DNA of 64,000 nt from JADKAV01 sp963818505 (GTDB taxonomy: Bacteria; Actinomycetota; Actinomycetes; S36-B12; UBA10799). The notes under the pieces were generated by a model. It made no database searches and was not told the DNA's origin. It saw only the letters and a list, made by a program, of their open reading frames with translations. Numbering within the stretch: the first letter of the stretch is position 1; every line of letters begins with the position of its first letter. The stretch covers positions 558,001-622,000 of the forward strand of contig CAWFSJ010000005.1 of NCBI GenBank assembly GCA_963818505.1, written 5' to 3'. Shown in pieces: positions 51,040 to 58,943 of this stretch. Position numbers and translations under genes: made by a program.

Positions 51040-52998
51040 GTGTCACACCGCAAGGTCGCCGCGGGCCTCATCGCCGCTGCGCTGCTGCTCGCGCCGCTGA
51101 GCCCTGCCCTCTCCCAGGACAGTCTGCCCGCTGACCCCGGTGTGGAGGTGGCTCCCGAAGTTCCGACCCTCGGGCCGGAGATACCCACCGAATTGCCACC
51201 GTCCGAGTCCGTGTCCGCGGTGGTACGCACCGATGACGGCTCGCTGGAAGTGGCCACCGCCACCGACCCGGCCGCCCTTGAGGCAGAAACCGCCGGCGAC
51301 ACCGTTCTGGCCATCGACACCCCCTCGCACCGTTACGCCATGGCCCTGCCCGCCGACGACGCCGGCCGCGACCTCCAGTGGGGTCTGAGCCGGTTGCAGG
51401 CCGAGGACCTGTGGCAGCGCACCACCGGGGCGCGGGTCACCGTGGCCATCCTCGACACCGGCGTCAAAGCCTCCCACCCGGATCTCAAGGGCAAGGTCGC
51501 CAAGGGTTACAACGCGATCACGAACAAGGCCGGTGCCCGCGCGGACAACAACGGCCACGGCACATTCCTGGCCGGGATGATTGTGGGCAAGACCAATGGT
51601 GCCGGGATCGCCGGGCTTGCCCCGGGTGCCCGCATCCTGCCGGTCAAGGTCCTCGACTCCGAAGGTGTCGGTGACTCCGACGACATCGCCCGCGGCATCA
51701 TCTGGGCGGTTGACAACGGCGCGGACGTGATCAACATGTCGTTCGGTGCCGACAGCAGCAACCGGGTGGAGGCCGAGGCGATCGACTACGCCCGCGGCGC
51801 CGGTGTGACTCTGGTCGCGGCCGGTGGCAACGAGGGTGCCCGCCTCGAGATGTACCCGGCCGGGTACCCGGGGGTGCTCGGGGTCGGCGCCACCGACTTC
51901 GACAACAAGGCTGCCTCCTTCTCCAACCGTGGCTCGCACATCGACGTGGTGGCACCTGGTCAGGGCATCCTGTCGACCTACAACGGCCCGAAGTACACCT
52001 GGACCTCGGGCACCTCGATGTCGACGGCCTACGTGAGTGCCATCGCCGCCTTGGCCATGAGTTACTCCCCCGGTTCCGGCGGCGAGCCGCTGCTGGAACA
52101 GATCATCGCGACCGCACGGGACCTTGGTCCCGAGGGCCGGGACCCGGAGACCGGGGCCGGACTTGTCGACCCAGCCGCGCTTCTGCAGCAGATGGGCGCC
52201 GGCAGGGCCCCCGGAATGCCCCGCGACATCGCCGCCACGAGCCCGGGCGAGGGTGTCGCCCGCCTGACCTTCACCCCAGCTGGTGGAACCAGCTACGTCG
52301 TGCGGTTCAAGAAGGGCAAGAAAGCCCCTGCCACACCGAACTCGGGCGTCAAGGTCGCCGAGGGCACAGGCAACTGGGAACCGATCACCGTGGATGTGCC
52401 CAACAAGAGCCCGAAAGCGCGGTATGGATTCGCCGTCTTCGTCTTCGGGGCCAGTGGCACTTCGCGCGCCATCGCAACCCTGCGTCCGGCCAACTGGACC
52501 CTGACCGGCTCACGGTCGGTTCCCCGCAACAGCACCCAGAAACTGCAGGTCGGCCTGAGGCTGCCCATCTTCGGCTGGATCGGTGGCTGGCCCCTGCAAT
52601 TGACCACCAGGCAAGGCGGCGGCGCCGAGAGCGTGCGCCGGTTCGTGCCCACTTCGGACGGTCCGGACACCTTCACCGTGCGCGACATGCGGTGGTCCTT
52701 CCACTACCAGTTCACGTTGCTGGCACCGGGTTTCTGGAACGCTGCGAGCCCGCAGGAGTCCCAGTGGGTCAATACCTCGGTCAGCGCCAAGCGCGGCGGG
52801 CGGATCACCGGAGTGGTGAGCCCGAGCAAGGCTGCGAGCGAGGTTCAGCTGCAGCGCAGGGCGGGTAACGACTGGAAGACGATCGCGACGACACAGTCGA
52901 AGCCGAACGGCCGCTACAGCCTGCCGAACAAGAAGGGCCCCGTGCGCGTGTACAGCCCAGCCGACCTGTGGCACGGGCCAGCCGCCAACGAGCTGTAG
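51040..52998 (+). CDS. Secreted subtilisin-like serine peptidase (S8)
   Basis: The 652-residue protein has a signal peptide ending LSPALS and an S8 domain with the triad Asp in VAILDTGVKASHPDLKG (about 139), His in NNGHGTFLAGMIVG (about 172) and Ser in TSGTSMSTAYVSAIAALAMS (about 326), plus the oxyanion Asn region in AAGGNEG. A C-terminal ~270-residue extension contains an FN3-like module ('GVARLTFTPAGGTSYVVRFK') and further beta-rich repeats. GTG 51040 is favoured over GTG 51019 because GAGAGGAAAGG lies just ahead. It faces the DNA glycosylase gene divergently. Confidence 0.9.
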   Translation: MSHRKVAAGLIAAALLLAPLSPALSQDSLPADPGVEVAPEVPTLGPEIPTELPPSESVSAVVRTDDGSLEVATATDPAALEAETAGDTVLAIDTPSHRYAMALPADDAGRDLQWGLSRLQAEDLWQRTTGARVTVAILDTGVKASHPDLKGKVAKGYNAITNKAGARADNNGHGTFLAGMIVGKTNGAGIAGLAPGARILPVKVLDSEGVGDSDDIARGIIWAVDNGADVINMSFGADSSNRVEAEAIDYARGAGVTLVAAGGNEGARLEMYPAGYPGVLGVGATDFDNKAASFSNRGSHIDVVAPGQGILSTYNGPKYTWTSGTSMSTAYVSAIAALAMSYSPGSGGEPLLEQIIATARDLGPEGRDPETGAGLVDPAALLQQMGAGRAPGMPRDIAATSPGEGVARLTFTPAGGTSYVVRFKKGKKAPATPNSGVKVAEGTGNWEPITVDVPNKSPKARYGFAVFVFGASGTSRAIATLRPANWTLTGSRSVPRNSTQKLQVGLRLPIFGWIGGWPLQLTTRQGGGAESVRRFVPTSDGPDTFTVRDMRWSFHYQFTLLAPGFWNAASPQESQWVNTSVSAKRGGRITGVVSPSKAASEVQLQRRAGNDWKTIATTQSKPNGRYSLPNKKGPVRVYSPADLWHGPAANEL

Positions 52999-53019
52999 CC
53001 GTTTGCCGACCGCCGGCGA

Positions 53020-53025
53020 TACGCT
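53020..53025 (+). promoter_or_regulatory. Leaderless -10 box of the small monooxygenase-like gene
   Basis: TACGCT ends seven bases before GTG 53033, with no ribosome site. Confidence 0.45.
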
Positions 53026-53032
53026 GCGATTC

Positions 53033-53383
53033 GTGAGCCAACCGCTGCAGGACCTGCTTCCTGGCCGTCAGGGGCTCATGGTCCGACTGCTCGCCCAGCC
53101 AGGCCGCAGACCCGCCCTTCTCGACGCCCTGCACCGATACGCAGACGAGTTGCTCGAGGCCGAGCCACAGACCGAGGCGTTCGTCATGTGCCTGGATCCC
53201 CAGGAGATCAACGCGGTGTGGCTCTTCGAATGGTTCGCCGGTCCGGACGGGCAGGACAAACACCGGTCGTCGGCGCCCTTCGCCGGTTTGATCGGCGATC
53301 TGTCGGAGGTTCTGGCTGAGGAACCGCAGGTTCTGCCCCTTGAGCCGCTGCGGATGCACATCAACTTCACCCCGGACCCCTGA
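53033..53383 (+). CDS. Antibiotic biosynthesis monooxygenase (ABM)-like small protein
   Basis: The 116-residue protein has a dimeric alpha-beta barrel pattern: 'LMVRLLAQPGRRPALLDALH', a central acidic helix and 'FVMCLDPQEINAVWLFEWFA', resembling ABM/quinol monooxygenase domains. Residues for a particular reaction are not evident, so the function stays open. GTG 53033 is chosen by the leaderless promoter; a TTG 30 bases earlier is less likely. A tRNA gene follows. Confidence 0.7.
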   Translation: MSQPLQDLLPGRQGLMVRLLAQPGRRPALLDALHRYADELLEAEPQTEAFVMCLDPQEINAVWLFEWFAGPDGQDKHRSSAPFAGLIGDLSEVLAEEPQVLPLEPLRMHINFTPDP

Positions 53384-53400
53384 TGTACCCTTGGGGAAGC

Positions 53401-53487
53401 GCGCGGGTGGCGGAATAGGCAGACGCGCACGGTTCAGGTCCGTGTGCCCGCAAGGGCGTGGGGGTTCAACTCCCCCCTCGCGCACCA
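53401..53487 (+). tRNA. tRNA-Leu (anticodon CAG)
   Basis: GCGCGGG (53401-53407) pairs with CTCGCGC (53477-53483). The anticodon loop is TTCAGGT with CAG at its centre, a long type II variable arm GCCCGCAAGGGC follows, the T loop is GTTCAAC, and the discriminator A plus CCA are encoded. All fit tRNA-Leu. Confidence 0.95.
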
Positions 53488-53500
53488 GGTAGTTGCGAAG

Positions 53501-53520
53501 CCCCTCCTTGGAGGGGTTTT
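53501..53520 (+). terminator. Intrinsic terminator after tRNA-Leu
   Basis: CCCCTCC-TT-GGAGGGG is followed at once by TTTT. Confidence 0.85.
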
Positions 53521-53533
53521 CGTGTTTCTGGGG

Positions 53534-54045
53534 TCGGTCATCCGGCCCATGTCGGCGCCGCACGCAGGCCGTAACATCAAACGATGATCAAGAAGGCTCT
53601 CGCCGTCGCACTCCCCGCACTGATCGGGTTATCCGTCCTTCCGGCCCACGCCGGGGCCGACGGTGACTACCAGTGGACCATCGCCAAGAACGAGTGCGTC
53701 ACATCAGGTGGCAAGTTCGGCCTCGGCTGGCTGGGCATGCGGGCAGGCAACCGGAAAACCAACAAGATCGGGGTCAACTACCTCAAGGTGCGCTTCGAGC
53801 GCCAGTACTTGGGCTTCAACGGCAGCTGGCGCGTCGACCGCACCCACACCAACCAGTCACCCACGTTCCCCAACGACGCCCAGACCCGCTCCCTGTACAT
53901 GCTCTGGCGCTTCCCGTTCAGCGAAAGCGACGCCGGCAAGACCTTCCGCATGAAGGTCAGCTACTCCTGGTACAAACAGAACCCCGGACCCGACTGGCGC
54001 AAGAAGCACGTCGTGGAATACGGACCTTCCTGTGGTTTGGGTGAC
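53534..54045 (+). repeat. 512-bp direct repeat, copy 1
   Basis: From TCGGTCATCC to GGTTTGGGTGAC this segment matches 56081-56592. Translations in all three forward frames agree, so the copies appear identical throughout. It includes 50 bases upstream of the small secreted-protein gene and all but its last six codons. The copies are 2,547 bases apart. Confidence 0.92.
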
Positions 54046-54063
54046 CCACTGAGTCTCGGGTGA
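53584..54063 (+). CDS. Orphan secreted protein, duplicate copy 1
   Basis: I do not recognise this 159-residue protein. It has a signal peptide (MIKKALAVALPALIGLSVLP, then AHA-GA cleavage) and a beta-rich mature part with many aromatic and basic residues ('RFERQYLGFNGSWRVDRTHT', 'LYMLWRFPFSESDAGKTFRM', KVSYSWYKQNPG). Two cysteines (in KNECVTSG and GPSCGLGD) may form a disulfide, as VKOR activity in this genome would allow. Copy 2 at 56131 has the same sequence except for the last five residues, PLSLG here against EMRAS. A hairpin with 11-base arms begins at the stop codon. Confidence 0.65.
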   Translation: MIKKALAVALPALIGLSVLPAHAGADGDYQWTIAKNECVTSGGKFGLGWLGMRAGNRKTNKIGVNYLKVRFERQYLGFNGSWRVDRTHTNQSPTFPNDAQTRSLYMLWRFPFSESDAGKTFRMKVSYSWYKQNPGPDWRKKHVVEYGPSCGLGDPLSLG

Positions 54064-54086
54064 GGCAAGGCCGTCGCCTTGCCTCA
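54061..54086 (+). terminator. Strong hairpin at the stop of duplicate copy 1
   Basis: TGAGGCAAGGC-CGTC-GCCTTGCCTCA has perfect 11-base arms starting at the stop codon. There is no T tract, so termination is only one possibility. It is not present after copy 2. The following stretch to 54344 holds no recognisable gene. Confidence 0.45.
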
Positions 54087-54344
54087 AGCCGCTGCCTGTC
54101 GATGTGACGCCGAGCTTTTCTGATCACGGTGCACCAAGCCGGGAACCCTCCGATCCCCGGACCCACTTTCCCTACAGGTCGGGTATGGACCTCGATTCAC
54201 CCGGCGATCACTGCCGCATCGCCTGAGCCAGCTTCAACCATGAGTCCACCGTCGCGATGTCGCACTAGCGCGGCCCTTCGGGATGCCCTGTCAGGATGTG
54301 GAACGCCGCTACCCTGTGCCCATGCCCGCGTGCCGGATCCGTCA

Positions 54345-55444
54345 ATGAAAGCCACCATCTTCGACGGTAAGTCCGTGCGTCCGTACAGTTCTGCGGACGC
54401 CCAGGTCCTATCGTCGGCCACACCGTATTCATGGATCGACGTCGTGACCGCCGGCGACGACCCAGCGGTGGTGGCCCTGCTCAAGCAGATGGGCTTCACC
54501 GAGATCGTGGCCGCGTACACCACCCGCACCTACTCCAGCGGGATGTTCCAGGAGTTCGGGGAGAACATGCTGGGCAGTACCTTCGCCGCACCAGAGCTCA
54601 GACGACGAGCAGGACCCACCCGTGCTGGTCCACTGCGTCTGGAACAGTGGCTGCTTCGTGACGATCCGGCGTGGGGGTGACGAAGCCATGGAACGCGCCT
54701 TGCACGACATCGCACCTCGCGCTGAGGCGCTATTCATGGCCCCGGGTCCGGTTCCGGGCATCCTCATGCAACTCATCCTCGACAGCGTGGACCGGCAACT
54801 CACCGACTTGCAGACGCAGATCGGGCTGCTGGACGGCCAGATCATCGTGACGGGCCACCCCAAGCAACTGGCTCAGCTCCAACAGCTTCGCGCCACGGTG
54901 GAGGTCCTGGGCGCCTTGACCATCCCGAAAAGCACGTACTCGGGTCCGAATCATCCACATTTAGGGGTGTGGTAGTCCCTTTCGGTGGATCCGGGCTGCC
55001 GCCGCCCGAAAAGGACGCGACCCGGCCGGGCAGTAGCGAGCCACGCCGACTGCGACCGTACGGCCGCGTACTCCCCGCGCACGACGTGCGGCAGGCGCGG
55101 GCAGTGTGGCGGCCGGCATCCGCAGCGCGATACAGGACTACGAGGGTCAGGTCAGTACCGAGCAGGGCAACCGCATCAACCAGCTGACACTGGTGTCGAT
55201 CATCTTCCTGCCCATCTCGTTCCTGACCGGGTACTTCGGCATGAACTTCCAGTACCTGGTCAACGAGTCCATGTCGTTCGCGGCCTGGTTCGGCCTCGGC
55301 GTGGTGCTGCCAGTCGCGTGTGTGCTCGCCTCAGTTCTGCTGCTGCGCCGTGATTCCGCCGGGCGATTCACCCCGCCTGATGCCCCACATGTGATGTGCG
55401 TTACCCCCTGTCTAACGCGGGGATGCGAGGGCACAAGTTCGTGA
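54345..55444 (+). pseudogene. CorA-like Mg2+ transporter, degraded
   Basis: Recognisable pieces lie in three frames. They are 'MKATIFDGKSVRPYSSADAQ' through 'EFGENMLGSTFAAPEL' (54345-54600), 'PPVLVHCVWNSGCFVTIRRG' through 'QLQQLRATVEVLGALTIPKS' (54610-54930), and 'GQVSTEQGNRINQLTLVSII', FLPISFLTGYFGMNFQYLV (from 55106). The last contains the CorA GMN motif and two membrane helices. One indel near 54600 joins the first two pieces. Between about 54950 and 55105 the expected helical stalk is not recognisable in any frame, so more than one lesion is present. CorA imports Mg2+ or other divalent ions; this copy is unlikely to work. Confidence 0.7.
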
Positions 55445-55515
55445 CGGCCCCATCGGGGCGTCGCCGCGCGCAGATCCGAGGCGCGGCATATCGAAGTCCA
55501 CACAAGGAGACCAGA

Positions 55516-55800
55516 ATGTCCCTCAGCACGAACCCGACAACAACCGAACACCGCGACGAACTGCGGCCTGTGCGGCCTTCAACAGGCGAAACGAAGGCCT
55601 CACACAAGACCACGGAGCTGTTCGCTTATGTGATCACCGCCATCGCCGTGCTGGTTGCGTCCGCCGTGGCTGACGACGGCAGCGACTTCGGCGCTCAGGC
55701 CGCGTGGTTCTTCGTCACGCTGCTGACCATCGGCTACATGCTCAGTCGTGGGCTGGCCAAGTCCGGCAGTCGCGAGAACTACAGCAACGACGCACGGTAG
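55516..55800 (+). CDS. Small membrane protein of unknown function
   Basis: The 94-residue protein has a polar N-terminus and two predicted helices (TTELFAYVITAIAVLVASAV and 'AAWFFVTLLTIGYMLSRGL'). ATG 55516 has ACAAGGAG eight bases ahead, so translation is likely. I do not recognise the family. It lies between the CorA ruin and duplicate copy 2. Confidence 0.6.
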   Translation: MSLSTNPTTTEHRDELRPVRPSTGETKASHKTTELFAYVITAIAVLVASAVADDGSDFGAQAAWFFVTLLTIGYMLSRGLAKSGSRENYSNDAR

Positions 55801-55814
55801 TCACCGCTGGCCGC

Positions 55815-55857
55815 AGTGGCCGGGGACTCCTCCCTTGAAGGTGGGGTTCCCGGCCAC
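55815..55857 (+). terminator. Terminator-like hairpin after the small membrane protein
   Basis: AGTGGCCGGG (55815-55824) pairs with CCCGGCCACT (55848-55857), with TTTCG following. The next 55858-56080 has no convincing gene; one short frame (AVIEDDWFDPKAPEARVGK) runs into the repeat and may be a fragment. Confidence 0.55.
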
Positions 55858-56080
55858 TTTCGTGCGCTCTAGTCCTGGACCGCCTCCGGGCGCCGCCCGC
55901 TAGGGATCGCGGCCTACACCCCGACACCGTGGCTGCCCAGAACCACCTTGAACGGTGCCGGAATCCGGCTGGTCGCGACGCCCATAGGCTCGCGTGCTCG
56001 ACCTGCGAGTACCGCGGATCCTGGCAGTCATCGAGGACGACTGGTTCGACCCGAAAGCGCCTGAAGCTCGGGTGGGCAAA

Positions 56081-56592
56081 TCGGTCATCCGGCCCATGTC
56101 GGCGCCGCACGCAGGCCGTAACATCAAACGATGATCAAGAAGGCTCTCGCCGTCGCACTCCCCGCACTGATCGGGTTATCCGTCCTTCCGGCCCACGCCG
56201 GGGCCGACGGTGACTACCAGTGGACCATCGCCAAGAACGAGTGCGTCACATCAGGTGGCAAGTTCGGCCTCGGCTGGCTGGGCATGCGGGCAGGCAACCG
56301 GAAAACCAACAAGATCGGGGTCAACTACCTCAAGGTGCGCTTCGAGCGCCAGTACTTGGGCTTCAACGGCAGCTGGCGCGTCGACCGCACCCACACCAAC
56401 CAGTCACCCACGTTCCCCAACGACGCCCAGACCCGCTCCCTGTACATGCTCTGGCGCTTCCCGTTCAGCGAAAGCGACGCCGGCAAGACCTTCCGCATGA
56501 AGGTCAGCTACTCCTGGTACAAACAGAACCCCGGACCCGACTGGCGCAAGAAGCACGTCGTGGAATACGGACCTTCCTGTGGTTTGGGTGAC
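56081..56592 (+). repeat. 512-bp direct repeat, copy 2
   Basis: Matches 53534-54045 with no difference seen in three-frame translation. Flanking sequence differs on both sides: ahead is GGTGGGCAAA, behind is GAGATGCG. No target-site duplication or inverted terminal repeats are visible, so it is not a recognisable insertion sequence. Confidence 0.92.
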
Positions 56593-56610
56593 GAGATGCG
56601 CGCATCCTGA
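56131..56610 (+). CDS. Orphan secreted protein, duplicate copy 2
   Basis: This copy matches the 53584 gene over the signal peptide and nearly the whole mature protein, and ends EMRAS instead of PLSLG because the duplication breaks six codons before the stop. Both copies keep 50 bases upstream, so any promoter within that space is duplicated too. Which copy is original is unclear; the hairpin after copy 1 is absent here. A MerB-like fragment follows. Confidence 0.65.
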   Translation: MIKKALAVALPALIGLSVLPAHAGADGDYQWTIAKNECVTSGGKFGLGWLGMRAGNRKTNKIGVNYLKVRFERQYLGFNGSWRVDRTHTNQSPTFPNDAQTRSLYMLWRFPFSESDAGKTFRMKVSYSWYKQNPGPDWRKKHVVEYGPSCGLGDEMRAS

Positions 56611-56621
56611 ACCCAGGAACG

Positions 56622-56825
56622 ACGAGGATGTCCGGCAGGCGGTCTACGAATCCTTCAGCCGTACCGGCCGACCCCCTGGATCACCGACTTGGGTCTGCCC
56701 GTCGAGCAGGCACACACCGCGCTGAACCGCCCCGCTGAAGCCCGCCCCATCGTGCTGGACGACCACGGCGACGTCATCATGGCGCACCCCGCATCCGCCA
56801 ACGGGCCTGCGGATGGCCACTCAGG
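56622..56825 (+). pseudogene. Fragment of a MerB-like (alkylmercury lyase family) protein
   Basis: DEDVRQAVYESFSRTGRPPG is followed, after a frame change near 56680, by 'ITDLGLPVEQAHTALNRPAE' and ARPIVLDDHGDVIMAHPASA. This order resembles the N-terminal winged-helix of MerB-like proteins. The catalytic part is missing, and the fragment stops at the 68-bp palindrome copy 4. I regard it as a relic. Confidence 0.5.
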
Positions 56826-56832
56826 GCTCCTG

Positions 56833-56900
56833 GTTAGAGGTTGTGCTGTTGGTTAGCAAAACAACGCGTGGAAACGCTAACCAACAGCACAACCTCTAAC
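56833..56900. repeat. 68-bp nested palindromic repeat, copy 4 (perfect stem, opposite loop orientation)
   Basis: Here the two arms are perfectly complementary over 25 bases (56833-56857 and 56876-56900) around an 18-base loop. The loop, AAAACAACGCGTGGAAAC, matches the reverse complement of the loop in copies 1-3, so this element lies in the opposite orientation and lacks their internal bulge. The following 56901-57056 holds only a possible promoter region of the DUF4012 gene. Confidence 0.92.
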
Positions 56901-57056
56901 CAACCGCCCGGCGGCGCCTGGGTGGGGGCACGGGCCGGGGCAACCGCCGCTTGCACAAGCCCGACCCTGAGGGCCCCCGTATCATCGGAAGTGCGGAACA
57001 GGGGAACCGCCACGACGCACCAGCCGTCGTTACCAAGAGAGGCCAAAGGGAGCGTC

Positions 57057-58943
57057 GTGAGCGAAGCCAGCACCGCGCGGTCGCGCTGGCGGCGACCGTT
57101 CACGTGGGTTGCGCTGGTCCTGGGAGCCCTGGCCCTCTGGCTGCTGCTCAGTGCGGCCCTGGCAGCGTGGCACGCCAAGCAGGCGAACTCGGCGTTGGCC
57201 GCGATGACCGACCAGATCGCCGCCGGCGACCCCCAAGCAGCGGCCGCGTCCATCGAGAAGGCGCGCAGCAGCACCCAAGCCGTCCAGGCGGCCACCACAA
57301 CCGCGCCGCTGGCGGCCTTCAAGGTCATCCCCTACTTCGACACCAACATGACCGGCGCGAACGTCTTCATGGACGCCGCTCAGGAGGTCCTCGACGGCGC
57401 GGAGGTCACGAACACGTTGTACGCGCGGCTTTCGGGAAGTGACGGCGCCGGGCAGGCCGCTTTCCAGGACGGCACGATCAACATTGCGGCGCTGCGTGAC
57501 ATCGAACCGCAGATCGGGCAACTGTCCGGCGAGCTCGACGCCGCCGAGGCCGAACTGCAGCAGATGCCCGTGGACATCTCACCCTTGCTGAGCAAGTACG
57601 TGGACGAGGCGGCTGGCCAGATCGACGGTATCCAGAAGGGCCTGGCGATCTACGACGACATCCTGCCCGACCTGCCGGAGTTGCTCGGCGAGCAGAAACC
57701 GGCCCGGTACCTGGTCGTCTTCCACAACCCCGGTGAGTTGTTCCCCGGCGGCGGCGCGGCCCTCAACGCGGCCGTCGTTGAATTCGACAAAGGCAAACTC
57801 GAGGTGGTCGACAAGGGTGCCGTGAGCAGCCACTTCTTCCCGGGCAACCCCAGCGTGGCCTGGGACCCGGTAGCGCGCGGCCCCTACTACGCCGACGAGA
57901 ACCCCACCGACGGCTTCGCCTGGTCCAACCTGCACCAGGACTACCGGATCACCGGTGAGGACATGATGCGCTCGTGGGTGGCCAACGGCGAACAACCGGT
58001 GGACGGGGTGATCTCACTGGACCCGGTGGCACTGGCCGCTGCGGTCCGGGCCACCGGCCCTATTCAGACACCGCTGTATGGCGAGATCAACGCCGACAAC
58101 CTCGTCACCAAACTCTTCTTCGAGGGGTACAACGAGGATCCCGCGGCCCAGGAACAACGCCACCAGGTCAACCAGCAGTTGATCGACGAGATGCTCGCCC
58201 GGATGCAGAACGGCAACACGGCATTGACCATCGGGCGGGCGATTTTCAGCACCGCCCCGGGCCACCACATCCGCGTGCACCTGTCCGACGACCGGGTTGA
58301 GAAGGTCCTGCGCGAGGCCCAGGCCGACGGCGCCCAGCCCGACCCGGCGCCCGATCGCGTGGCGTTCTACACGCAGAACCAGAACGCCTCGAAGGTCGAC
58401 ATCTTCCAGACCCGGATGGTTGTCCACGACGTGACCCTGGCCGCAGACGGCTCGGCGTCGGTTCTGCAGACGGCGAAGGTCACCAACAACGCGCCGGTCG
58501 ACGGAGGCAGCCCGCTTGAGGATCGGATCGGCTACACCACTCGCTGGGCCTTCCACTGGAACATCGTGTTCCTGCCCGAGGATGCCAGCGACGTGAGGCT
58601 CGTGACCAACCCTGGGGAGCAGAAACTGGACGACCGGGTGTTCACCGACGTCGATGGGCGCAAGGCGGTCCGCATCGGCCGATGGATGGCCCCCGGTGAG
58701 AGCAGCTACGTAACGGTCTCGTACCGATTGCCGGAGGGTACCTTCGGTAGTGAGGGGAACCTGGAATACCGTGCAGGCGTCGAATATCAGTTGACGACCA
58801 ATCCGGTGGACCTCACGATCAACGTGACGGGACCCTCGGAACCGACACCGCTGGAAGGGGAGTGGACCGTGCAGGGAAACCGCGCAAGCACCAGGTTCCC
58901 GGTGACCGCTCCCGGCACGGTTGCCGTAGGGTTCGGTGACTGA
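57057..58943 (+). CDS. DUF4012 domain membrane-anchored protein
   Basis: The 628-residue protein has one N-terminal transmembrane helix (FTWVALVLGALALWLLLSAA) and a large external part. It contains the DUF4012 region, with 'RYLVVFHNPGELFPGGGAAL', 'DQDYRITGEDMMRSW' type sequence near residue 300, and 'VDGVISLDPVALAAAVRATG'. DUF4012 proteins are common in actinobacterial exopolysaccharide loci and have no proven function. AAAGGGA precedes GTG 57057. The stop TGA overlaps the ATG of the first glycoside hydrolase by one base, so they form one operon. Confidence 0.82.
   Translation: MSEASTARSRWRRPFTWVALVLGALALWLLLSAALAAWHAKQANSALAAMTDQIAAGDPQAAAASIEKARSSTQAVQAATTTAPLAAFKVIPYFDTNMTGANVFMDAAQEVLDGAEVTNTLYARLSGSDGAGQAAFQDGTINIAALRDIEPQIGQLSGELDAAEAELQQMPVDISPLLSKYVDEAAGQIDGIQKGLAIYDDILPDLPELLGEQKPARYLVVFHNPGELFPGGGAALNAAVVEFDKGKLEVVDKGAVSSHFFPGNPSVAWDPVARGPYYADENPTDGFAWSNLHQDYRITGEDMMRSWVANGEQPVDGVISLDPVALAAAVRATGPIQTPLYGEINADNLVTKLFFEGYNEDPAAQEQRHQVNQQLIDEMLARMQNGNTALTIGRAIFSTAPGHHIRVHLSDDRVEKVLREAQADGAQPDPAPDRVAFYTQNQNASKVDIFQTRMVVHDVTLAADGSASVLQTAKVTNNAPVDGGSPLEDRIGYTTRWAFHWNIVFLPEDASDVRLVTNPGEQKLDDRVFTDVDGRKAVRIGRWMAPGESSYVTVSYRLPEGTFGSEGNLEYRAGVEYQLTTNPVDLTINVTGPSEPTPLEGEWTVQGNRASTRFPVTAPGTVAVGFGD

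Noticed and set aside
53534..56592. Composite transposon bounded by the 512-bp repeats
   Set aside because: The repeats encode only an exported protein of unknown function; there is no transposase, terminal inverted repeat or target duplication.
325..57328. Recurring peptide LEVVLLVSETTRGFAN at the ends of several minus-strand frames
   Set aside because: It is only the translation of the 68-bp palindromic repeat, not a conserved protein tail.
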